From contig QHRS01000051.1 in the NCBI GenBank assembly GCA_003221435.1, forward strand, positions 1 to 33,878: 33,878 nucleotides of DNA, read 5' to 3'. Every line of letters starts with the position of its first letter. Position 1 is the first letter of the stretch. The notes under the pieces were generated by a model. That model worked only from the letters and a program-made list of their open reading frames with translations, was not told the DNA's origin and ran no database searches. Shown here piece by piece: positions 7,886 through 16,882 of the stretch. Position numbers and translations under genes: made by a program. The stretch comes from Candidatus Rokuibacteriota bacterium. GTDB taxonomy: Bacteria; Methylomirabilota; Methylomirabilia; Rokubacteriales; CSP1-6.

Positions 7886-9713
7886 CGAGCGCCTGGCTCG
7901 AGAGCCGCTGCTCTGCGACGGGGCCATGGGGACGCTCCTCTACGCGCGAGGCGTCCCGCTCGACGCCTGCTTCGACGAGCTGAACATGAACAATCCCGCG
8001 CTCGTTCAGGCGATTCACGCCGAGTACATCGCGGCGGGCGCGGACTGCATCGAGACCAACACCTTCGGCGCCAACCGGTTCAAGCTGGCGATCCACGGCC
8101 TCGAGGCGCGGGTGCGCGAGATCAACCTGCGCGGCGTCAAGCTCGCGCGCGACGTGCGCGAGACGATGGGGCGTGACGTGCTGGTCCTGGGCGCGGTGGG
8201 GCCGCTCGGCAAGTACCTGGCGCCGCTGGGAGCCCTCACCGAGGGCGAGGCGCGCACCGCGTTCCGCGAGCAGGCGGAAGGCCTCCTCGAGGGGGGCGTG
8301 GACGGGTTCGTCGTCGAAACGATGTCGGACCTGGGCGAGATGGCGCTCGCCGTGGAGGCGATCCGGGCCGTGACCGACCTGCCGATCATCGCCGAGGTCG
8401 CGTTCACGGACGAGGGCGTCACGTTCCTCGGCCGCACACCGGCCGAGGTGGCGCGGGCACTCTGCGCGCTGCCGGTCCAGGCGATCGGCGCGAACTGCTC
8501 GGTCGGGTCGAGCACACTCTACGAAGTGCTCGAGCAGATTCGCCCTGAAGCCGGCGCCCGCCCGATCGCCATCCAGCCGAATGCCGGCCTCCCGAGTCGC
8601 GTCGGCGAGCGGCTCATCTACCTCTCGTCGCCGGCCTACATGGCCGATTACGCCGCCCGCATGCTCGCCGCGGGCGCCCGCCTGGTCGGTGGATGCTGCG
8701 GCACCACGCCCGAGCACATCAGCGCGATGCGCAAGGTGATGGATCGCGCGCCGTTGGCGCGGTCCGCGGGACGGGTGGAGGCGCCCGCCCGGACGCGAAG
8801 CGAAAGCGCGCCGGCACTCCGAACGGCTGCGCCCCCGACGCTCCTCCAGCGAAAGCTCGAGGCGGGTGAGTTCGTCGTGACCGTGGAGCTTGATCCGCCG
8901 CGGGGTCACAACATCGAGAAGCTCGTCCAGGGCGCGAAGCTCCTCAAGGAGCGGGGCGCGGAGATCGTCGACATCAACGACGGGTCGCTCGGCCGCATTC
9001 GCATGGCGGTGCTGCCGACGGGGGTGCTGGTGCGGGAGTCGACCGGGCTCGAGATCAACATGCACTTCACGTGTCGAGACCGGAACCTCATGGGGATCCA
9101 GGCCGACCTCCTCGGCGCCCACGCGCTCGACGTGCGCAACATTCTGGCGATGACGGGCGATCCACCGCGCACCGGGGACTACGTCAACGCCACGGCCGTG
9201 TTCGACGTGGACGCGATCGGGCTGATCGGCATTCTCCAGCGGATGAACCAGGGGCTCGACGCGACCGGCAACAGCATCGGCGAGCCGACGGCGTTCTGCG
9301 TCGGCGCCGCGCTGGATCCGGCCGCCGCGGAGCCCCGGCTGGAGATCGAGCGCATGCGGAAGAAGATCGAAGCGGGCGCGCGATGGTTCCAGACCCAGCC
9401 GGTCTACGACCTCGAGGGTCTCGACGATTTCCTCGCGCGCGCCGGCGCGCCGAGGGTGCCCGTGCTCGTCGGGGTCATGCCGCTGCACAGCTCGCGCCAC
9501 GCGGAGTTCCTGCACAACGAGGTGCCCGGCATCACGATTCCCGACCGAGTCCGCGCCCGCATGCGCGAGGCCGGGGACAGGGGGCTCGCGGCAGGCATCG
9601 AGATGGCCCAGGAGACTCTCCGGCTGGTCCGCCGGCGATACGCCGGCGCCTACCTGATGCCGTCCTTCGGCCGTTACGAGGTCGTCGCGGAAGTTCTGGA
9701 CGCATTGCGGTGA
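7869..9713 (+). CDS. Bifunctional homocysteine S-methyltransferase / methylenetetrahydrofolate reductase
   Basis: A 614-residue fusion like Bacillus YitJ. Residues about 1-295 are a homocysteine methyltransferase domain: CDGAMGTLLYARG, ETNTFGANRFKL, and zinc cysteines in GANCSVGSS and GGCCGTTPEH. A Pro/Ala/Arg-rich linker follows (about 297-325). Residues about 330-614 are MetF: VTVELDPPRG, HFTCRDRN, ILAMTGDPP for FAD/folate binding, and FQTQPVYD. It would reduce 5,10-methylene-THF to 5-methyl-THF and move methyl groups to homocysteine. The ATG at 7869 overlaps the end of aroK by 17 nt; a longer open frame back to 7671 is only antiphase aroK sequence. Confidence 0.93.
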   Translation: MAHALDERLAREPLLCDGAMGTLLYARGVPLDACFDELNMNNPALVQAIHAEYIAAGADCIETNTFGANRFKLAIHGLEARVREINLRGVKLARDVRETMGRDVLVLGAVGPLGKYLAPLGALTEGEARTAFREQAEGLLEGGVDGFVVETMSDLGEMALAVEAIRAVTDLPIIAEVAFTDEGVTFLGRTPAEVARALCALPVQAIGANCSVGSSTLYEVLEQIRPEAGARPIAIQPNAGLPSRVGERLIYLSSPAYMADYAARMLAAGARLVGGCCGTTPEHISAMRKVMDRAPLARSAGRVEAPARTRSESAPALRTAAPPTLLQRKLEAGEFVVTVELDPPRGHNIEKLVQGAKLLKERGAEIVDINDGSLGRIRMAVLPTGVLVRESTGLEINMHFTCRDRNLMGIQADLLGAHALDVRNILAMTGDPPRTGDYVNATAVFDVDAIGLIGILQRMNQGLDATGNSIGEPTAFCVGAALDPAAAEPRLEIERMRKKIEAGARWFQTQPVYDLEGLDDFLARAGAPRVPVLVGVMPLHSSRHAEFLHNEVPGITIPDRVRARMREAGDRGLAAGIEMAQETLRLVRRRYAGAYLMPSFGRYEVVAEVLDALR

Positions 9714-9762
9714 TCACGCCTGAGAACGCGCGGCCAGATTACGCTGGGGCAACGTTCCGGCG

Positions 9763-9799
9763 GGGTGCGGGCGTGGCGCCAGCCCGGGTGCCCGCACCC
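9763..9799 (+). other. Strong hairpin after the metF-fusion gene
   Basis: GGGTGCGGGC (9763-9772) and GCCCGCACCC (9790-9799) form a perfect 10-bp stem; the 17-nt loop contains the palindrome TGGCGCCA. No T-run follows, so it is not a classic terminator. It may act as a Rho-related pause or stabilise the upstream mRNA's 3' end. Confidence 0.5.
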
Positions 9800-9801
9800 T
9801 G

Positions 9802-9840
9802 ATGAACATCGTGGCCGAGGTGCGGGACGCATTGCGATGA
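9802..9840 (+). pseudogene. Remnant of a second metF 3' end (12-codon mini-ORF)
   Basis: The 12-codon frame MNIVAEVRDALR ends in TGA and mirrors the last residues of the real gene (VVAEVLDALR, stop at 9713). The DNA at 9684-9716 and 9811-9843 matches at 27 of 33 positions. The mini-ORF stop overlaps the amidase start as ATGA. It looks like a scar of a duplicated or deleted metF-type gene. Confidence 0.5.
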
Positions 9841-11105
9841 TCATGACGCTTCCGACGGTCACGGAAGCGACCCGCCGGATCCGCGAGGGCACGCTCTCGC
9901 CGGTCGAGATCCTCGAGAGCTGCTTGGCGCGGATCCGGGCGGTGGAGTCGACGCTTCGAGCCTGGGTTCATCTCGACGAAGCGGGCGCCCGCACGGTCGC
10001 GCGCGAGCGCGCGCAGGAGGCGGAGGCCGGGAGGTTCCGCGGGCCGCTCCACGGCATCCCGGTGGGTATCAAGGATATCTTCCACATCGCCGGGATGCCG
10101 ACGACGGCAGGCGCGGGTCCGTTCGCTCACGAAGCGCCGACGGAGGACTCGACGGCCGCGCAGCGCTTGCGGGTGGCAGGGGCCGTCATCCTCGGCAAGA
10201 CCGCGACCACCGAGTTCGCGCACAGAGATCCCGCCGAGACGCGCAATCCCTGGAACCGCGAGCATACTCCCGGTGGATCCTCGAGCGGCTCCGCGCTGGC
10301 GCTCGGAACGCAGACGGCCGGCTCGGTCCTGCGGCCGGCCGCCTACTGCGGCATCGTGGGAGTGAAGCCGACGCACGGCCTGGTGCCGACGGCGGGAGTC
10401 ATCCCGCTGGCGTGGAGCCTCGATCACGTCGGGTGCTTGGCCCGCTCCGTCGCCGACGTCACACTCGGCCTTGGCGTGCTGGCAGGCCGTGAGCTGCGAG
10501 CGACGGCCGCGCCGCCCGCGATCGGGGTCCCGGTGGCCTGGGTCGAACGGGCCGAGCCCGAGGTAGCGGAGCATGTGCGGCAAGTCGCGGCGCAATTCGC
10601 CAAGGCCGGCGCGCGAGTCGAGGAGACCACGCTGCCGCCTTCGGTCGGCCGGATCGACGACGCCGGCCGCAACGTCATGCGAGTGGAGGCCGCCGCCTAC
10701 CACACCGAGCGGTTCGGCTCGGATCTCTCACACCACCGCGCGGGGATTGCCGAACTGATCCGGTCAGGGCTCGCGCTGCCGGCCGTGGAATATGTTCGCG
10801 CGAACCGCGCCCGCCTCCAATTTCGTGCCGAGACAGCGCCCCTATTCGAGCGCTACCAGGTCCTGCTGACTCCGGTTGCCCCTGCGCCCGCGCCCAAGGG
10901 GCTCGCGTCGACGGGGGATCCGTCGTTCTGCGCGCCCTGGAGCTTCATCGGCGTTCCCGCGATCGCGCTGCCGAGCGGGATCGCGGGGAGCGGGCTACCG
11001 CTGGGGGTTCAACTCATCGCCGGTGCGCACCGCGACGAGGACCTGCTCGGGGCGGCGGCCTGGTGCGAGGGGGTGCTCGGCTTCACAGCGGCTCCGACCG
11101 TTTGA
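9837..11105 (+). CDS. Amidase-signature family hydrolase
   Basis: A 422-residue amidase. It has the Ser-cisSer-Lys triad context: K79 in GIPVGIKD, the Gly/Ser loop GGSSSGSA at about 146-153, and the nucleophile S163 in GTQTAGSVLRPAAYCG. Family members cut amide bonds in substrates ranging from simple amides to Gln-tRNA adaptors. There are no gatB/gatC genes here, so this is a general amidase of unknown substrate. The start was set at 9837 (ATGA overlap with the mini-ORF); ATG 9843 is an alternative. The frame stays open to 9765, but that stretch is low in coding character. Confidence 0.88.
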   Translation: MIMTLPTVTEATRRIREGTLSPVEILESCLARIRAVESTLRAWVHLDEAGARTVARERAQEAEAGRFRGPLHGIPVGIKDIFHIAGMPTTAGAGPFAHEAPTEDSTAAQRLRVAGAVILGKTATTEFAHRDPAETRNPWNREHTPGGSSSGSALALGTQTAGSVLRPAAYCGIVGVKPTHGLVPTAGVIPLAWSLDHVGCLARSVADVTLGLGVLAGRELRATAAPPAIGVPVAWVERAEPEVAEHVRQVAAQFAKAGARVEETTLPPSVGRIDDAGRNVMRVEAAAYHTERFGSDLSHHRAGIAELIRSGLALPAVEYVRANRARLQFRAETAPLFERYQVLLTPVAPAPAPKGLASTGDPSFCAPWSFIGVPAIALPSGIAGSGLPLGVQLIAGAHRDEDLLGAAAWCEGVLGFTAAPTV

Positions 11106-11133
11106 ATTCTGGCGTGAGGGGCCCGGCAGCGCT

Positions 11134-11161
11134 TTGCAGACCCCGGACAGGGGTGTACACT
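11134..11161 (+). promoter_or_regulatory. Possible promoter of the RRM protein gene
   Basis: TTGCAG (11134-11139), a 16-nt spacer and TACACT (11156-11161). This would give a leader of about 100 nt before the ATG at 11270, which is common for cold-responsive RNA-binding protein genes. Confidence 0.4.
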
Positions 11162-11269
11162 ATGGGTGTCTGTTCCGCATGGTTCGGACCTCGCCTCCGA
11201 TAGAGTCGGCTCTTCCGCCTTTCGGGGCGTGTACGGTAGCGGAAGAGGATCGATTCAGGAGGCGCTCTC

Positions 11270-11650
11270 ATGGCAGCAAAACTGTATATCGGTGGCCTGT
11301 CGTACTCCACGACCAGCGAAGGGCTTCGCGAGTTCTTCGCCCAGTGCGGGACCGTCGAGTCCGCGACCGTCATCACGGACCGTTTCTCCGGACAATCCCG
11401 GGGCTTTGGCTTCGTCGAGATGAGCTCGGCCGAGGACGCCCAGAAAGCGATCGCCCAGCTCAATGGGCGTGAGCTCGACGGCCGGCGCTTGACCGTGGCG
11501 GTCTCGAACCCGCAGGCCCCGCGCACCGGTGGCGGGCGTCCAGGCGGTGGCGGCGGTCGGCGTCCCGGCGGCGGTGGTGGCCGCGGGCCCGGTGGTGGTG
11601 GCCGCGAAAGTGGCTACGCCCACCGTCCCTCCAAGCCGGTTCGCTGGTAA
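11270..11650 (+). CDS. RRM-domain RNA-binding protein with Gly-rich tail
   Basis: A 126-residue protein. Residues 1-about 80 are one RNA recognition motif with RNP2 (LYIGGL) and RNP1 (RGFGFVEM). Residues about 85-115 are a Gly/Arg-rich tail (GGGRPGGGGGRRPGGGGG), like RGG boxes. Such small bacterial RRM proteins bind single-stranded RNA and often respond to cold. A strong Shine-Dalgarno (AGGAGG, 11257-11262) precedes the ATG. The gene stands alone, with its own promoter and terminator. Confidence 0.93.
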   Translation: MAAKLYIGGLSYSTTSEGLREFFAQCGTVESATVITDRFSGQSRGFGFVEMSSAEDAQKAIAQLNGRELDGRRLTVAVSNPQAPRTGGGRPGGGGGRRPGGGGGRGPGGGGRESGYAHRPSKPVRW

Positions 11651-11652
11651 GA

Positions 11653-11788
11653 ACCTCGGCGGGGGGCTTCGCCCCCCTTCCGAACCTCTCCCCGGAGTTG
11701 CGCCGCCGGAGCCGGTGCTTGATAGCTCGGCTGGGGGCTTCGCTCCCCGTCCGAACCTCCCCCCGGGCGGAGCCGGCGCTCGACGAAG
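11653..11788 (-). repeat. Repeat family A, copy 2 (inverted, degenerate)
   Basis: Two successive modules of GGGGGCTTCGCCCCC-type hairpin plus CCGAACCTCCCCC, ending in GGAGCCGGCGCTCGACG. This is the family A arrangement read from the minus strand. Confidence 0.65.
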
Positions 11789-11789
11789 C

Positions 11790-11822
11790 AACGGCGTGGG
11801 ATCCCTCACCACGCCGTTTTCG
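11790..11822 (+). terminator. Intrinsic terminator of the RRM gene
   Basis: AACGGCGTGG (11790-11799) and CCACGCCGTT (11809-11818) form a perfect 10-bp stem with a 9-nt loop, followed by TTTTCGTGTT. It separates the convergent RRM and UroD genes. Confidence 0.75.
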
Positions 11823-11846
11823 TGTTAGTCCGCGGGCCGGACGGCG

Positions 11847-13640
11847 TTATCCGAAGAGGCGGTCCGACCGTGGCGGGATCTCGCACGACGTCGACAGAAT
11901 GAAGCCCGAATACTTTGCCGCCGCGTCGACGCAGCGCTTGACGTCAGCCTCCATCGCCTGCTTCGTGGTCTTCTCGAACTTCGTCGCGTCCACGTTCCCG
12001 ATGGCCACGGTCCGTCCCCTGGACACCTCCATGAACCGGACGAGCTGGTCCACGTGGAGATTCGGGTCCGACTGCTGGTCCAGGTCGAACGAGAACGTGC
12101 TGAAGCCGCAGCTGATCACGTCCTCGAAGATCGGGTACGTGGTTCCGCAGATGTGGGTCGTGACGCCGACCTTCTTGGCCTTGAAGTAGTCGACCAGCTC
12201 TTTGTGGTACGGCGCGATGAACTCACGGTAGTTGTCGGGTGACACGAGGCTGATCGAGGCCGTCGGCTCCGAGAAGCTGAGCCCGATCCTGGTCTTGCTG
12301 ATCGCGTCGCCCCAGATCTTGCAGAAGTCGGTCGTGACGCGCATCAGGTCGTGGATGAACCGCGGGTCCTCGAACGTGTCGAGGAGCATGACCTCGGGGT
12401 TGCGCATCAGCATGGCGATCGTCCAGGGACCGACCGCCACGGCGCCGGTCGCCGCCGGCGGGGCCGCCTTCATGAGCGCCTCGCACTGCTCGAGGAAGCC
12501 GGGCAGGCGCGCCGTGCTGTACGGGTCCGGCATCCTGACGTGCGCGAGCTTGCCCTTGTCGTCGCCCAGGACGTGGCCTTCGATCGACGGGACGACATAG
12601 TCCGAGTACTTGACCCTGCACCCGAACGCCTCGGCCTCTTTGGCGAGATCGTTGTAGGCGAGCACCACGTCCGGCTGGAACCGCTCGTAGTAATTCATCA
12701 TGGCCTTGATGGCCCGCGTTGGGCTCGTGCAGTACTCCTCGATCGAAAGCCCGTCGAGCGTCCCCGCGAACGACGCCACGATCGGGTAGACGGGGACCCG
12801 GTCCGCGAACGAGCGTCTGTAGGCCGCGACGACCCGATCGCGGTTCGTGTAGGTCGCTCGGCCATGCTCCACGTCCCAGAGCTTGTTGACTTCCATATAC
12901 TTGGGCGGGAGCTTCGCCTCGTACTCCATGAACTGGGTGATGGGGTAGCGGATGCCGCCGGCGTGGGTGCCGCGCAGCCCCTCGATGATCTCCTCCATGT
13001 GGCTCCACGGGGTCGAGAACGCCATCTCGTGGTCCTGGGTCTGGCCGAAGATGCGGTCGCCCGAGCAGGGTAGGATGACCTGAGGCCGGTCCGTCTTCAT
13101 CACGGTCACGATGATCTCGCTGCAGTCGATGCGGCCGCCGAACGACGACGTCAGCTTGCCGCCGCGCTTCCAGAGCGCCGCCTGCGTGAGCCGCATGACC
13201 TGCGCCGGGTTCGCGTAGATGCACACGACGTGCGGCTCGAACGGCGCCCGGTCGAGCGGCGAGACGAGCAGGCAGGAGAATTCGCCCGGCTCGAACTTGT
13301 CCACCGCCGCCTCAGAGCGCTGGCCGGCTTCCTTCGTCTCGGTGTACATGCCCTCGCAGAGCGTGCCGGAATTGTAGAGGTGCGTGGGCTTGTCGAAGCC
13401 GAGCGCGGTGATCCCGAGCGAGCAGATGTGGTCCTCGCGGGTCAGCGCGATCATCCAGCCGTACCGCCGGGCCATGTCGATGACCTGACAGTTCATGCTG
13501 AGCTTCTTGAAGTCGCGCGCGGGGCGCTTGGCCTTGTCGGGGATCGGCTCGCCCGGCCGGAGCATGCGGATCGCCACCGGAAAGGTCTGCGGCCGGATAT
13601 AGAACTGCAGCTCTTTATCCGCCGTCTTGACGTCGATCAT
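11847..13640 (-). CDS. DUF169-UroD fusion protein (corrinoid methyltransferase-like)
   Basis: A 597-residue two-domain protein. Residues about 1-235 resemble DUF169 (COG2043), with repeated Cys motifs such as SMNCQVIDMARRYGW, EDHICSLGITALGF and ILPCSGDRIFG. Residues about 250-597 are a uroporphyrinogen decarboxylase-type barrel of the MtaA/CmuA methyltransferase group. The zinc/thiol-activating motif H496-x-C498...C586 is present (THICGTT and STSCEIPP). Such UroD-type proteins move methyl groups between small substrates and corrinoid proteins, so it is a candidate partner of the corrinoid protein at 4839. A role in porphyrin synthesis is unlikely. Start ATG has GGAGGA 4 nt upstream. The substrate and the role of DUF169 are unknown. 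Confidence 0.82.
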   Translation of the reverse strand: MIDVKTADKELQFYIRPQTFPVAIRMLRPGEPIPDKAKRPARDFKKLSMNCQVIDMARRYGWMIALTREDHICSLGITALGFDKPTHLYNSGTLCEGMYTETKEAGQRSEAAVDKFEPGEFSCLLVSPLDRAPFEPHVVCIYANPAQVMRLTQAALWKRGGKLTSSFGGRIDCSEIIVTVMKTDRPQVILPCSGDRIFGQTQDHEMAFSTPWSHMEEIIEGLRGTHAGGIRYPITQFMEYEAKLPPKYMEVNKLWDVEHGRATYTNRDRVVAAYRRSFADRVPVYPIVASFAGTLDGLSIEEYCTSPTRAIKAMMNYYERFQPDVVLAYNDLAKEAEAFGCRVKYSDYVVPSIEGHVLGDDKGKLAHVRMPDPYSTARLPGFLEQCEALMKAAPPAATGAVAVGPWTIAMLMRNPEVMLLDTFEDPRFIHDLMRVTTDFCKIWGDAISKTRIGLSFSEPTASISLVSPDNYREFIAPYHKELVDYFKAKKVGVTTHICGTTYPIFEDVISCGFSTFSFDLDQQSDPNLHVDQLVRFMEVSRGRTVAIGNVDATKFEKTTKQAMEADVKRCVDAAAKYSGFILSTSCEIPPRSDRLFG

Positions 13641-13730
13641 GTGCTCCTCCGCTCGTTCCGTCGTCGGCTCGTGCGCGATTCGAGCCTACCCGGGGCGTCG
13701 GGGGGGTGTCAAGCAACCCCCGCCCTCGGT

Positions 13731-13805
13731 TCAGTCCTTCGACCCCATGAGGTAGACGCACTCGCGCTTGACGTCATCCCAGTGGTTGCCGTCCTCCAGG
13801 AGCCT
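13731..13805 (-). pseudogene. 3' end of a gene truncated by repeat A
   Basis: On the minus strand a frame ending in TGA at 13731 reads ...HWDDVKRECVYLMGSKD with almost every third codon base G or C, as in real genes here. Upstream the frame passes into repeat A3 and contains no ATG, GTG or TTG before a stop. It appears to be the tail of a gene cut by the repeat. The protein family is not recognised. Confidence 0.5.
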
Positions 13806-13951
13806 GTCGCAGTAACCGGCTCCGAGCGCCGGCTTTGCCGGCGCAATTCGTTCGAGTGGTCGCCTGCGCGGTGCGGGGCCCAGCCCCGCGAACCGCTCGG
13901 CTCCCCAAACCTGGAGGAGGCTCGGAGGGGGCCGTCGAGGCCCCCTCCGAT
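13799..13951 (+). repeat. Repeat family A, copy 3 (most complete)
   Basis: It runs from GGAGCCTGTCGCAGTAACCG through the left hairpin GCGCCGGC-TTT-GCCGGCGC, a middle GCGGGGCCCAGCCCCGC hairpin and GAGGAGGCTCGG, to the right hairpin GGAGGGGGCC-GTCGA-GGCCCCCTCC. The interval 13641-13955 holds only this repeat and the gene remnant at 13731. Confidence 0.85.
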
Positions 13952-13955
13952 AGGG

Positions 13956-14636
13956 TCATCCCATCAACCCGATGAATGCGGCCAGCGTCGCGGCGCCAGC
14001 ATCGACCGACGGCGCCGGCGCCCGGGGACGCCGGGAAAGGTCATGCGTGCCGCCCTCGATCGGGACGAGGACGGTCGGCGCGGGGATCAACGCGAGCGCC
14101 GATCGCATCTCGTCGAGAGAGCCGAACGGGTCTCGCGAGCCATGCACGAAGAGCGCGCGCACGCGGAGCCTCGGAAAATGCGCGGTCCTGAGCTCCCGAG
14201 GCCGCCGCGGCGGGTGCAGCGGATACGAGAGTAGCAGCAGCCCTGCGGCCAGGTCGGGTTCCTCAGCGGCCAGGATGGTCGCCTGCCGCCCGCCATACGA
14301 ATGCCCGCCCAGGAACACGCGCCCGGGCGCGAGCTTCCGGACCGCCAGGACCGCGCGCCGCAGGCCCTCGCGGTCGTGCGCGGCGGCCGACAACGGCGGC
14401 GGGCCGCTCGAGCGCGCACGGCGGAACGGGAGGTCGGAGCGGAGCACCAGGAACCCCCGGGCGGCAAACGCGCTCGCGATGGCCACGAGGAGCGGCGCCC
14501 GGCAATCCGAGCCGGCTCCGTGCGTCAGGACCAGCGCGTCGCCCGAGGGCGTCGCCGGTCGATGGAGGAACCCGCGCACAGCCGGTCCTCCGGATGGCGC
14601 GTCCTCGAATGGCTCCGCGCTGGATTGGCTCGTCAC
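13956..14636 (-). CDS. Alpha/beta hydrolase (Tex30/KANL3-like)
   Basis: A 226-residue hydrolase. The oxyanion region is LVLTHGAGSDC, the nucleophile elbow GGHSYGGRQA, the acid HGSRDPFG and the His GGTHDLS. This spacing fits the dienelactone hydrolase/KANL3-Tex30 group. It has no signal peptide and the substrate cannot be told. It is flanked on both sides by repeat A copies 3 and 4 and has no operon partner. Confidence 0.85.
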   Translation of the reverse strand: MTSQSSAEPFEDAPSGGPAVRGFLHRPATPSGDALVLTHGAGSDCRAPLLVAIASAFAARGFLVLRSDLPFRRARSSGPPPLSAAAHDREGLRRAVLAVRKLAPGRVFLGGHSYGGRQATILAAEEPDLAAGLLLLSYPLHPPRRPRELRTAHFPRLRVRALFVHGSRDPFGSLDEMRSALALIPAPTVLVPIEGGTHDLSRRPRAPAPSVDAGAATLAAFIGLMG

Positions 14637-14648
14637 GTCTTTTCCCTA

Positions 14649-14744
14649 AGAGCCTCTCCGAGAAACCGACTTCGAGCGCCGGCTTTGCCGGCGCAATCCG
14701 GTTTTGGGGGAGGCTCGGAGGGGGCCATCGCGGCCCCCTTCGAT
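14649..14744 (+). repeat. Repeat family A, copy 4
   Basis: AGAGCCTCTCCGAGAAACCG, left hairpin GCGCCGGC-TTT-GCCGGCGC, TTTTGGGGGAGGCTCGG, and right hairpin GGGGGCC-ATCGC-GGCCCCC ending in TTCGAT. This is the short form, without the middle hairpin. The gap 14637-14960 holds this repeat plus the malic enzyme promoter region. Confidence 0.9.
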
Positions 14745-14839
14745 GCTCGAGTGCCTACCGATGATGCCACAGGCGGGCGGGCGGAGGACCGTTCCGTGCG
14801 GCGCGCAGCGCCGACGGCGGGAACGGGTCACCGCTGCGG

Positions 14840-14845
14840 TACAAT
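14840..14845 (+). promoter_or_regulatory. -10-like box upstream of the malic enzyme gene
   Basis: TACAAT at 14840-14845, with no convincing -35. It ends 7 nt before an in-frame ATG at 14853, which would extend the malic enzyme by 36 residues if translated as a leaderless mRNA. Confidence 0.35.
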
Positions 14846-14960
14846 GCTGCGCATGGCGCCGCGCCGTCCTGTCCCCAGTGGAGCGAGTGCCTCACGCGGC
14901 CAACGGGTCCGCCACGACAAGACGTCCTCACGGCTCGGTGAGCAACAAGGAGATCCGTCA

Positions 14961-16388
<1,428 letters not shown>

Positions 16389-16396
16389 CAGCGTCG

Positions 16397-16425
16397 TTTA
16401 CACCGCGGGGCGTGTCCCGTATCAT
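16397..16425 (+). promoter_or_regulatory. Promoter of the virulence-factor-domain gene
   Basis: TTTACA (16397-16402), 17 nt, TATCAT (16420-16425). The expected start site near 16432 is 3 nt before the GTG at 16435, so the transcript is probably leaderless. This is the best-matched promoter in the window. Confidence 0.6.
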
Positions 16426-16434
16426 CGGGCGCCG

Positions 16435-16719
16435 GTGGCGCGCTACCGGATCATCGGCTGGAAGGAAATCCCGTCGCTCGTGGAGGCCTGGGATGCGGAG
16501 CGCACGGTGCGGATGCCGCTGTCGCAACGATTCCAGGACCTGATCGACGCGGTGGCGATGCGCCAGGGCGCCTCCGAGGGCGAGGCGTATCTGGAGGGGT
16601 GGATTCCTGGCCCCGAAGGGGAGCGCCCCGGCGAGGCTCAGCTGGTCGCGGACGCGGTCGCGGCGGAGCTGGAGTCGGCGTTCGGAGACTTCGTCGACCG
16701 CTATCTCGGCGCTCGGTGA
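16435..16719 (+). CDS. Small virulence-factor-domain protein (PF13769-like)
   Basis: A 94-residue protein starting MARYRIIGWKEIPSLVEAWD, then PLSQRFQDLIDAVAMRQG and a YLEGW motif. This pattern matches the short family Pfam calls Virulence factor, despite the lack of a proven role in virulence. It has no signal peptide and is probably cytosolic. A GTG start 9 nt after a -10 box suggests a leaderless mRNA. Function is unknown. Confidence 0.7.
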   Translation: MARYRIIGWKEIPSLVEAWDAERTVRMPLSQRFQDLIDAVAMRQGASEGEAYLEGWIPGPEGERPGEAQLVADAVAAELESAFGDFVDRYLGAR

Positions 16720-16800
16720 CATGCGGGCCGGATGAGCGCGCGCGGTTCGAGAAGGGGCGGTAACGGCCAGCCCCATCTCCACGGCGAGATGAACGCTTTG

Positions 16801-16820
16801 CGGCCGCGCTCAAGCGGCCG
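16801..16820. other. Hairpin between convergent genes
   Basis: CGGCCGC (16801-16807) and GCGGCCG (16814-16820) pair perfectly around the loop GCTCAA. There is no T-run on either strand. It may serve as a weak or Rho-assisted end for the two converging transcripts in the 163-nt gap. Confidence 0.4.
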
Positions 16821-16882
16821 GGGTGCCCTCACGAGCCGCCCTTGTTGCACGACGACGTGTTCTGTCGGCGCTCCGCGCAGAA

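Noticed and set aside
7797..9515. A 572-codon minus-strand frame
   Set aside because: Antisense of the MetF fusion; composition is a typical shadow with no recognisable domain.
14301..14960. Long N-terminal extension of malic enzyme
   Set aside because: It covers the antisense hydrolase gene and a repeat. A Shine-Dalgarno supports 14961; only the shorter extension from 14853 remains possible.
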